Shown piece by piece: positions 1-6,205 of a stretch of DNA of 43,824 nt. Position 1 is the stretch's first letter. The number at the start of each line of letters is the position of its first letter. The stretch lies in the NCBI GenBank assembly GCA_020431945.1, contig JAGQHH010000100.1:1-43824 (forward strand), written 5' to 3'. The notes below the pieces were generated by a model. The model saw only the letters and a list, made by a program, of their open reading frames with translations. It made no database searches and was not told where the DNA came from. The DNA comes from Cyanobacteria bacterium HKST-UBA02. GTDB taxonomy: Bacteria; Cyanobacteriota; Vampirovibrionia; Obscuribacterales; Obscuribacteraceae. The position numbers were made by a program, and so were the translations under genes.

Positions 1-489
1 GCTGCTACCGAGACCGAACTGAAAGATCGCAAGTATCGTTTCGAAGATGCTCTCAACGCTACCCGCGCTGCTGTTGAAGAAGGTTACGTCTCCGGAGGCG
101 GCACCACTCTTCTCAACATCGCCAAGAAGCTCGAGAAGAGCGCCAAGGATCTCCACGGTGACGAGCGCACCGGTTTCGAGATCGTTGTTCGCTCCTTCGA
201 ATACCCGGTCCGCCAGATCGCCAGCAACGCCGGTCTCTCCGGTGAAGTAGTGGTCGAGCGTATCAAAGAGAAGAACGAAGATGGCTACGGCTTCAATGCC
301 ATGAAGTTCGAATACTGCGACATGGCCAAGGCCGGTATCATCGATCCCGCCAAGGTCGAGCGCTTCGCCATCCAGAACGCCAGCTCTATCGCTGCAATGT
401 TCCTGACCACCGAAGCTCTGGTTGTCGATCTTCCCGAAGAGAAGAAAGCACCCATGATGCCCGACCATGCCGGTATGGGCGGCTTCTAA
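1..489 (+). CDS. groL: Chaperonin GroEL, C-terminal 162 residues (5' end outside window)
   Basis: This is the C-terminal part of the 60-kDa chaperonin, which forms the double-ring ATP-dependent protein folding chamber in the cytoplasm. The reading frame is open from base 1 and ends at TAA 487-489. Recognisable GroEL blocks include the equatorial-domain segment [13 protein letters not shown], the segment around [14 protein letters not shown], and [10 protein letters not shown], followed by [17 protein letters not shown]. The tail ends in [11 protein letters not shown], a short Met/Gly tail instead of the long GGM repeats of the E. coli protein. A strong terminator follows at once, so this is the last gene of its operon (groES would be expected upstream, outside the window). 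The identification is secure. Confidence 0.97.
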   Translation, partial: AATETELKDRKYRFEDALNATRAAVEEGYVSGGGTTLLNIAKKLEKSAKDLHGDERTGFEIVVRSFEYPVRQIASNAGLSGEVVVERIKEKNEDGYGFNAMKFEYCDMAKAGIIDPAKVERFAIQNASSIAAMFLTTEALVVDLPEEKKAPMMPDHAGMGGF

Positions 490-510
490 ACCAGGCCAAT
501 AGATAGCGAG

Positions 511-538
511 AAGGGGGTCGCCCGGCGACCCCCTTTTT
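511..538 (+). terminator. Rho-independent terminator of groEL
   Basis: A 9-bp perfect stem (513-521 with 525-533, GGGGGTCGC/GCGACCCCC) closes a 3-base loop and is followed by TTTTT at 534-538; A511-A512 can extend the stem. It lies 22 bases after the groEL stop. The convergent gene ending at 556 may also use it, though its T-tail in that direction is weak. Confidence 0.92.
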
Positions 539-555
539 GTCTGCATGTAAAAAAG

Positions 556-1533
556 TCAAACGCCGAAGCGCTCCCGGAAGGAAAGGAGCTTCGCCAGATC
601 GATATTGCCGCCGCAGGCAACTACTACCACTGTCTCGCCCGGGGAATAGTCGATTTTCTTTCCGGTCAGGGCTGCGATATTGCAGGACGCCGCCGGCTCC
701 AGAAGCACTTTGTCATGGTCCAGGGTGCTCAGGATCGCCTCCACGGAAGAGCGATCGTCCACTACGGCAATGGCGGATACTTTCTCCCTGATGATGGCAA
801 GCTGTCTTTCCCGGCTTCGTCTGGCGCCCAGGCTGTCGGCGATGGAGGTGATGGCCGGAAGCTCGACGAGCTTGCGGGCGCGTACACTGCGGCTCATGCA
901 GTCGGCTCCCTCGGTTTCGACACCGGCGACTCTGGTGCCCGGTGCCAGCCAGGTGGTGGCGGATGCAATACCTGAGATGAGACCGCCTCCACCTATGGAT
1001 GCGACAATCAGATCCGGTCTGGGACCCTGCTCCAGAATCTCGGCCACTATGGTGCCCTGACCGGCCATCACCTGCTCGTTGTCGAAAGGATGGATGTAGG
1101 CGCGCTCGTTCCTGACCGCATATTCCATGGCGCTTTCATTGGCGTCGTCCCAGGAAGCTCCTTCGATGATGATTTCGGCATCCAGTTTTTTGAGGGCTTC
1201 GATTTTGTGCGAAGCGGTACTCTCCGGCAGGAAGACCGTGGCTCTGCTGCCCAGCAGGCGTGCGGCATAAGTGAGACCGAGACCGTGGTTGCCACCGGAA
1301 GCAGTGACTACGCCCCGGCGCAGTCCTTCTTCGTCGAGCTGGCAGACGGCGTTGATGCCGCCTCTCACCTTGAAAGAGCGGGTAGGCTGGAGACATTCGA
1401 GCTTGAGCAGAACCTCGGCGCCGGTGACCTCGCTCAGGTATGCCGAGCGAATCAAAGGTGTGGGCTTGAGCCATGACTTGACATTGCAGGCAGCGAGTTT
1501 GAGCTCGTGGCTGCCTATGGACCTGGTAGACAT
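556..1533 (-). CDS. PLP-dependent threonine/serine dehydratase-like enzyme
   Basis: A fold-type II pyridoxal-phosphate enzyme of the threonine dehydratase / serine racemase family, likely deaminating threonine or serine to the 2-oxo acid. Visible motifs are the Schiff-base lysine in TRSFKVRGG, the substrate loop TASGGNHGLGL, and the phosphate-binding glycine loop SIGGGGLISG. The C-terminal VVVACGGNIDL also matches the family. The catalytic domain fills the whole protein (325 residues) and there is no ACT-like regulatory domain, as in catabolic or short biosynthetic forms. I take the ATG at 1533; a TTG at 1551 would add six residues, and neither has a good ribosome site. Serine racemase or threo-3-hydroxyaspartate dehydratase activity cannot be excluded. 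Confidence 0.85.
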   Translation of the reverse strand: MSTRSIGSHELKLAACNVKSWLKPTPLIRSAYLSEVTGAEVLLKLECLQPTRSFKVRGGINAVCQLDEEGLRRGVVTASGGNHGLGLTYAARLLGSRATVFLPESTASHKIEALKKLDAEIIIEGASWDDANESAMEYAVRNERAYIHPFDNEQVMAGQGTIVAEILEQGPRPDLIVASIGGGGLISGIASATTWLAPGTRVAGVETEGADCMSRSVRARKLVELPAITSIADSLGARRSRERQLAIIREKVSAIAVVDDRSSVEAILSTLDHDKVLLEPAASCNIAALTGKKIDYSPGETVVVVACGGNIDLAKLLSFRERFGV

Positions 1534-1622
1534 GCTGAGTATTTTACACAAAGGGGACCCTGACTGGCACTGAAATGCGCCGGTAGTGCTATGTCACAGT
1601 CAAGTGCGAGGAGGAGGGAGCG

Positions 1623-2075
1623 ATGACTACTAAATTCGAGAAATTTGATTTGCTCGATATACTCGAGCTGGAGCTCAAGGGCATAGGCATGCTAATCGAT
1701 GAGCTCATCGGCAATTATGCTGGGATGACCAATGAAGAGCGCCTGGGCGAAGTAGCTCATGTGTTCGATGCACTGAATCGTCACCTGACTACCCAGAAAC
1801 GGGTGATCAAGTGCCTGGAGGGAAGCTCGGTCTCCGATGAGATGCTTGCCGAGATCCGGAGACGCTGCGGGAAGATAGACGATCTCGAGCACTCCATGGT
1901 GATGAGCCATGTGGATGAGACAGCCTTCATCCACGATCTGGTAGAGCTGCGGGACAGGCTCCGGGATTTCGCCCGGTGCGAGTCCGGAAAGGTATTCAAA
2001 GCCATGCGCATGAAGCTCACCGGAGCCGAGAAGAACATGGTGGAGAAGCAGATCACCAGGGAGCTGGTGGGCTAG
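1623..2075 (+). CDS. Helical protein, possibly hemerythrin-like
   Basis: A 150-residue soluble protein with a strong ribosome site (GGAGGAGGGAG) just before the ATG. It is almost entirely predicted helix with many charged residues and no signal peptide. Histidines and acids are spaced in a way that recalls HHE/hemerythrin four-helix bundles (HVFDALNRHLTTQK, then DDLEHSMVMSHVDE, then RDFARCESGKVF). The canonical H plus HxxxE pattern is not intact, so metal binding is only a possibility. It stands alone between the dehydratase (divergent) and the DUF151 gene. I do not recognise a specific function; a structure search against hemerythrin would decide it. Confidence 0.7.
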   Translation: MTTKFEKFDLLDILELELKGIGMLIDELIGNYAGMTNEERLGEVAHVFDALNRHLTTQKRVIKCLEGSSVSDEMLAEIRRRCGKIDDLEHSMVMSHVDETAFIHDLVELRDRLRDFARCESGKVFKAMRMKLTGAEKNMVEKQITRELVG

Positions 2076-2172
2076 CAGATGTGCTAGAACTTGTGTCCAG
2101 ATCTGATATGGTGGTTTATATAGGATCAGGATTCACAGTTTTCAGCATGCCCATCGAAAGGAGCTCAGCCGA

Positions 2173-2694
2173 TTGACCGAAGTGTTTGTCATAGGGCTCG
2201 GTGTCGATCCCAGAGATGATCAACCGATTCTGGTGCTCAGCGATGCTGCCGGAAAGCGTGCGCTGCCCATATGGATCGGCGCTCCGGAAGCCAGTGCCAT
2301 CTCCAGCGCTCTTCGCAAGCAGGACTTCGGCAGACCCATGACCCACGACCTCCTGTTCAATACCATCCAGGAGCTCGATTACGCCGTCAAAGGAATCGAG
2401 ATAGTAAAAGAGACCAACAATATCTTTTTTGCCACCATCAAGCTTGTATCCCGCAAAGGCAAGGGCAAAGAAGTCATCCGCGAGATCGACGCCCGGCCCT
2501 CCGATGCCATCGCCATCGCCATCCGCGCCAACGCGCCACTGCATGTAGCCAGCGAGGTATTCGAGTCCCGGTCCGTTCCCCTGGAGAGAGAAGGGGATGA
2601 GGAGATCGAGCTGGTGGCTGAAGAGAAAGAAGACGATCAGGAATTCAAGCGCTTCTTGAGCGAAGTGAAAGCATCCGATTTCAAGCTCGAATAG
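2173..2694 (+). CDS. Bifunctional nuclease family (DUF151/BFN) protein
   Basis: The protein matches the BFN/DUF151 family: an N-terminal VxGLGVDPRDDQPILVLSD block, the signature RALPIWIGAPEASAI, then PMTHDLLFNTI, and ARPSDAIAIAIRANAPLHVA. Plant members of this family have DNase and RNase activity; the bacterial role is poorly defined, so the function here is inferred. A C-terminal acidic tail of about 40 residues (EEIELVAEEKEDD) follows the core domain and resembles the UVR-like tails of some members, although I cannot assign it. The start is a TTG at 2173, chosen because AAAGGAG (2157-2163) sits ten bases upstream and the conserved N-terminal strand begins directly after it. Confidence 0.88.
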   Translation: MTEVFVIGLGVDPRDDQPILVLSDAAGKRALPIWIGAPEASAISSALRKQDFGRPMTHDLLFNTIQELDYAVKGIEIVKETNNIFFATIKLVSRKGKGKEVIREIDARPSDAIAIAIRANAPLHVASEVFESRSVPLEREGDEEIELVAEEKEDDQEFKRFLSEVKASDFKLE

Positions 2695-2703
2695 ATTTAC
2701 TAA

Positions 2704-3195
2704 CTACTGCTTGATATCGACGGAGCGGTAAGAGAGCTTTTCGGCCAGGCGCTCATAGGTCTCGGCCTCTTTGTCTTTCTTGGCTTTTCTCATGAGACTG
2801 GCATAGCCTTTCAGGGCGTCTTCCACGGTCTGATTGTAAAGCGACGGGCTGGCGGACACCGATGCCATGGCTTTCTCGAGCAGGGGCTTGGCGCGCCAGC
2901 TATAGCCCATGCGATTGTAGACGCTTGCCAGGCGGCAGAGGGTGTCGACATAACGTCCGTCCGTGGCACCATAACGTATGGCATGCTCCAGGGATTCCTT
3001 ATACATGCCGGCAGCGAGGACGAGCTCGCCCCGGGCGTCGGCTTTGCGGGCAACATTGTTGAAAGAGTTGAACAGATCCAGAACCGGCGGATGGTCGTCG
3101 GGTGTGGGCTCGCTCGTCTGGGCCCGGGCGGGGGCGCAAGCCAGAGCGCAAAGCAGGGTCATCGCCACTAGAGCATTTCTGGTATCTTTTCTCAT
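2704..3195 (-). CDS. Secreted TPR-like protein
   Basis: A 163-residue protein with a clear signal peptide: MRKDTR, a hydrophobic stretch (ALVAMTLLCALACA), and a probable cleavage at APARAQ. The mature part is helical, with one or two tetratricopeptide-like units (RGELVLAAGMYKESLEHAI and YVDTLCRLASVYNRMGYSWR), the type common in the other secreted repeat proteins of this window. It probably acts in the periplasm or at the cell surface as a protein-binding scaffold. It converges on the DUF151 gene with a 9-base gap and diverges from the secreted protein at 3285. AAAGGA precedes its ATG. No specific function is recognised. Confidence 0.75.
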   Translation of the reverse strand: MRKDTRNALVAMTLLCALACAPARAQTSEPTPDDHPPVLDLFNSFNNVARKADARGELVLAAGMYKESLEHAIRYGATDGRYVDTLCRLASVYNRMGYSWRAKPLLEKAMASVSASPSLYNQTVEDALKGYASLMRKAKKDKEAETYERLAEKLSYRSVDIKQ

Positions 3196-3284
3196 TCCTT
3201 TGATCTCCGCTTCCCGAGAATAACTTACCCGGCTATCGAATTAATTAGGGCATAATTTAAGCAACTGGAGTAAAAGAAAACGCA

Positions 3285-3962
3285 ATGCTCTTGAGGACCT
3301 GTTTATTCCTGATCACAATTGTCTGGGCCTGCCCGGGCGCGGTCCTCGCTCAAACGAGCGAGATGGAGAGACAGACCCGCCAGATGGAGCGGCGGATGGT
3401 CAACGAGCAGGCTGATTTCCAGCTCTATCTCCAGATGATGAAAGTCAACAACTATCTCTACCAGTACTGTCTCTGGAATCACCGCTGGCCCGAGCCAATC
3501 GATCAAGAGAACCAGGTGATCAACCAGCTTTCCGAGCTGATTCCGAACAACCCGTACAAACCTGCCCAGCTTCAGGAGTCGGCGGGGGAGAGCACCGACC
3601 CCGACTATCGCTATGTCAATCAACCGCTCAATGAAGACTATTCCGGTCAGGCCGCTTCCGGATTCTCCCGGGAGTCCTCTTACGTGCCGAATAATTCTTA
3701 CGAGGCTTACGGCAGCAAGAAGATCAAGCTCAAATTCAACCCCAGTCTCACTATCCAGGAGGCGGAAGAATGGGAGAGCGATCCGCCCGATGAATGGCAG
3801 GAATCACCTGGCACCATTACTGGTATCAGTAACGGCATGAATCTGGTGGTCGTCTGGGGCGCTGGTGCCGATGGTCGGCCGATCAAGGTGCCGGGCGGGC
3901 GCAAAGTGCGCCTTTTCATAACCAATATCCTCATGGATGCCGAGGGTTACGGAAACAATTAA
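3285..3962 (+). CDS. Secreted protein of unknown function
   Basis: A 225-residue protein with a signal peptide (MLLRTCLFLITIVWACPGAVLAQ, cleavage probably after VLA). The first part of the mature chain is a charged helix (EMERQTRQMERRMVNEQ), followed by a compact segment rich in Tyr, Asn, Trp and Pro (YQYCLWNHRWPEP, IPNNPYKPAQ) and a C-terminal part with a GAGADGRPIK turn. Sequences with the short 'pro-x-pseudopilin' type C-terminus can look like this (GADGRPI is reminiscent), but there is no pilin-type N-terminus. It is divergent from the TPR gene across a 90-base A+T-rich gap (AATTAATTAGGGCATAATTT) that should hold promoters for both. No family recognised. Confidence 0.7.
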   Translation: MLLRTCLFLITIVWACPGAVLAQTSEMERQTRQMERRMVNEQADFQLYLQMMKVNNYLYQYCLWNHRWPEPIDQENQVINQLSELIPNNPYKPAQLQESAGESTDPDYRYVNQPLNEDYSGQAASGFSRESSYVPNNSYEAYGSKKIKLKFNPSLTIQEAEEWESDPPDEWQESPGTITGISNGMNLVVVWGAGADGRPIKVPGGRKVRLFITNILMDAEGYGNN

Positions 3963-4181
3963 TCAACGAACAATTCGCAATCGCGCCAGGCATGATTGTA
4001 GTTTTGTTGATTCCTTGAACAGAGCACTTTACAGAGAAGCTCTTTGCGTCAGGGATTCGCTATGCAAAGCGAGAAATCTTTTTGCGACGGCTTCTCAATA
4101 GGCGCTTGGATCACTTGCATCTGATGCTTCGTTGCCAGAGGAGCGGTGTATTCAAGAAGCACTATTTCTTCCGGAACTGGC

Positions 4182-4187
4182 TACAAT
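4182..4187 (+). promoter_or_regulatory. Candidate -10 box of the encapsulin operon
   Basis: TACAAT, preceded by TGGC, lies 28 bases before the GTG start of the cargo gene. No convincing -35 box is visible at the right distance, so this would have to act as an extended -10 promoter. It sits in a 252-base gap after the secreted-protein gene. Confidence 0.3.
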
Positions 4188-4214
4188 GCTCCGGTAGTTA
4201 ATGAGGAGCGACCT

Positions 4215-4649
4215 GTGAGCGAACTCAATGAGATCCTGCACAATATCGCCGACCATACCGAGACACTGCACCGGATAATCGGCGATCAGAATCTGGAGAC
4301 CGAGCTCAAGCGCAGGCTGGTGGAGCATATCATCCTCGAGGAGAAAGACAACTCCGAGCGATTGAGACGGTTGCATTCAGGCAATCCCAGACCGATCACT
4401 CAGAAGCTCCTGGACCACAGCTATTTCCTGCAGAAAATGGTTTCTTCGGATTCCATGACTGTCGAGCTCAAGGCGGAGCTTCTCCATCATTTCATGGAAG
4501 AGCACCAGGAATGGCAGCGGGATCTACAGGTCGACTATCATGCTCCGGGGCCGGGACCGGCTACGGTTTTGGCGGCCGGTTCAGATTCTCCGAAAAATGA
4601 AAGCACAACATCTTGGACAGTCGGCCCCATGTGGGGTCAGGGAGGCTAA
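4215..4649 (+). CDS. Encapsulin cargo: hemerythrin-like (HHE) protein with C-terminal loading peptide
   Basis: A 144-residue protein made of two similar helical hairpins: residues 13-51 (DHTETL...ETELKRRLVEH) and 67-104 (DHSYFL...TVELKAELLHH). Each carries the hemerythrin pattern of one His followed about 24 residues later by HxxxE (H14, H38xxxE42; H68, H92xxxE96). It should therefore bind a di-iron centre and act in O2, NO or peroxide handling or iron redox chemistry. A Pro/Gly/Ala/Ser linker (110-130) leads to the tail TTSWTVGPMWGQGG, which resembles the LTVGxLR-type peptide that docks cargo inside encapsulin shells. The shell gene starts one base after this stop. I chose the GTG at 4215 because GAGGAG sits seven bases upstream; a GTG at 4146 would add 23 residues without a ribosome site. 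Confidence 0.85.
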   Translation: MSELNEILHNIADHTETLHRIIGDQNLETELKRRLVEHIILEEKDNSERLRRLHSGNPRPITQKLLDHSYFLQKMVSSDSMTVELKAELLHHFMEEHQEWQRDLQVDYHAPGPGPATVLAAGSDSPKNESTTSWTVGPMWGQGG

Positions 4650-4650
4650 C

Positions 4651-5514
4651 GTGTGGAAGAGTCATCAGAAGCTCACTGAGCTTCCTATTACCGAACAACA
4701 AGCGCAGAGCATGCTCGAGGACGCCGTGCAGGAAGTACGCCGCACGGTGGTGGCGCGCAAGCTCATGGCACTCTACGGGCCTCTGGGCGCCGGCACCGAG
4801 TCGGTGTCGCTCGAGCGGCACAGCCAGGACTCGCCGGCTGAAATCGATCTCGAGGGAAAACCCGATCCCGAGCCTATCGGCGCTCACGAAAAAGAGCAAT
4901 ATGTCCGGGTACCGATTATCTATAAGGACTTCATACTTCACTGGCGCGATGTCAAATACAGCCAGGACACCGGCTCTCCCCTGGACAATACCCATGCTGT
5001 AAGAGCCGCCCATCAGGTAGGCGACAAAGAGGACAATCTTCTCTTCAACGGCTCCGAGGATCTGAAGATCTTTGGTCTTCTCAACTGTCCTGGTATCCAG
5101 ACCATCGAAGGCGGAGACTGGACCAAGCCCGGCGACTCGGTGGCGGACGTTTATACCGCGGTGCGCAGCCTCCTGGCTAAGGACCATCACTTCCCCTATG
5201 TACTGGTGATGTCCCTCGATATGTACGAAGCGCTGCTCAAGCCGGTGCGCGAATCCCCGGTTCTCGAGCTCGAGCAGATAAGCAAGCTCTGTGTCGACGG
5301 CGTCTACTGGAGCGCTCAGATCCCCTCGGGCACTGCCGCCCTTCTCTCCACCGGTTCCCAGAATTTCGATATAGCCGTGGCGGAGGATCTGCGTATCGCC
5401 TATCTCGGACCCAGCGACATGAACTACCGGTTCCGGGTCTATGAGTCCCTGGTTCTGAGAGTGAAGCGACCCACAGCCATCTGCATGATCAAGTCCAGGA
5501 GCAAAGGCAAGTAA
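4651..5514 (+). CDS. Family 1 encapsulin shell protein
   Basis: A 287-residue HK97-fold nanocompartment protein, which self-assembles into an icosahedral shell around cargo. Family hallmarks are the N-terminal helix region (LPITEQQAQSMLEDAVQEVR, which lines the cargo site), ARKLMALYGPLGAG, the E-loop region, FILHWRDVKYSQDTG, and DKEDNLLFNGSEDLKIFGLLN. The axial-domain region follows (YVLVMSLDMYEAL), then EDLRIAYLGP and RFRVYESLVLRV at the end. An acidic insertion (SQDSPAEIDLEGKPDPEPIG) lies before the E-loop strand. The start is GTG at 4651, one base after the cargo stop and preceded by GGAGG at 4641-4645; an upstream in-frame ATG at 4540 lies inside the cargo gene and gives an unrelated N-terminus. 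The length is usual for the family (about 265-290 residues). Confidence 0.93.
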   Translation: MWKSHQKLTELPITEQQAQSMLEDAVQEVRRTVVARKLMALYGPLGAGTESVSLERHSQDSPAEIDLEGKPDPEPIGAHEKEQYVRVPIIYKDFILHWRDVKYSQDTGSPLDNTHAVRAAHQVGDKEDNLLFNGSEDLKIFGLLNCPGIQTIEGGDWTKPGDSVADVYTAVRSLLAKDHHFPYVLVMSLDMYEALLKPVRESPVLELEQISKLCVDGVYWSAQIPSGTAALLSTGSQNFDIAVAEDLRIAYLGPSDMNYRFRVYESLVLRVKRPTAICMIKSRSKGK

Positions 5515-5533
5515 TCGGCCGGTCTCAATGAAG

Positions 5534-5560
5534 AACCGGCCTCTTCGAGAGGCCGGTTTT
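5534..5560 (+). terminator. Terminator of the encapsulin operon
   Basis: A 9-bp stem CCGGCCTCT/AGAGGCCGG (5536-5544 with 5548-5556) with a TCG loop, extended by AA/TT, is followed by TTTT at 5557-5560. It lies about 20 bases past the encapsulin stop and between two convergent genes, so it may serve both. Confidence 0.88.
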
Positions 5561-5582
5561 CGCTTTTATAAGATCTCTGGTC

Positions 5583-5990
5583 TCAGGCTACTGAGATCAT
5601 CGGAGCGAATGAGAGCACGGCTTGAATAGCGAGCAGAGTCTTGGCGGCACGATGAGCGACATAAGGATTGTCGTCGTCGAGAAGGCGAGAGAGCCAGGAT
5701 TCGCCGAGATTGGGATTCTCGGCCATCTGGTAGCGAACATATTCGCTCTGATCGGCGGCCAGCATCTCGAGAGCCCGGGCCGGAACATTGGGATTGTCGC
5801 TGACGGCGGCTCTGTCGTCGGGATCTTTGTCCACTGCAAGAGCCAGAAGGATGGCTTCGGGGGTTTTTTCGTTCTCTGCCACCCTCATGCGCACCCGCGC
5901 ATCAGGATTTTGGGAGAGGCGAAGGAGTTCCGGGTTTTGAGTATCTGGGTTTCCAGCAGGAAAATAGTCAGTGAGATACGTCGCAATCAT
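5583..5990 (-). CDS. Leucine-rich repeat variant (LRV) / HEAT-like protein
   Basis: A 135-residue soluble protein of short helical repeats of about 24 residues. The repeating unit has an NP or DNP corner and hydrophobic positions: RLSQNPDARVRMRVAENEKT, AVSDNPNVPARALEMLAAD, MAENPNLGESWLSRLLDDD, NPYVAHRAAKTL. This matches the LRV type of alpha-alpha repeat known from the Azotobacter LRV protein. It lacks the Cys-rich FeS cluster seen at the N-terminus of that protein. Likely a protein-binding scaffold. It is convergent with the encapsulin gene and divergent from the kinase at 6206. Its ATG at 5990 has no strong ribosome site. Confidence 0.82.
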   Translation of the reverse strand: MIATYLTDYFPAGNPDTQNPELLRLSQNPDARVRMRVAENEKTPEAILLALAVDKDPDDRAAVSDNPNVPARALEMLAADQSEYVRYQMAENPNLGESWLSRLLDDDNPYVAHRAAKTLLAIQAVLSFAPMISVA

Positions 5991-6054
5991 TGGATCTGAT
6001 TACCTCTTCGAAATATGCTTAACAATTAGAATCTAAGAAAGCTCTCAGATCAAG

Positions 6055-6081
6055 TTGACAAAGTTTAATCCGGGATAATCT
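6055..6081 (+). promoter_or_regulatory. Candidate sigma-70 promoter of the kinase gene
   Basis: A perfect -35 TTGACA (6055-6060) is followed by TAATCT at 6076-6081, with a short 15-base spacer; GATAAT (6074-6079) overlaps it. The kinase ATG lies 124 bases downstream. The spacing is suboptimal. Confidence 0.35.
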
Positions 6082-6205
6082 GGACCTGCATCGATCCTGT
6101 ATCTCATTACCCGCCAAGCAATAGAGAGAATGTTATCGTAAATATGAACAAAAAGTTAAGGGTGTCTCGAGATGCGCCAGGGCTGCGGGGTTCGAGCAAG
6201 GGTAT

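Noticed and set aside
4540..4650. A longer N-terminus for the encapsulin, starting at ATG 4540.
   Set aside because: It lies within the cargo gene; GTG 4651 has GGAGG upstream and gives the family N-terminus.
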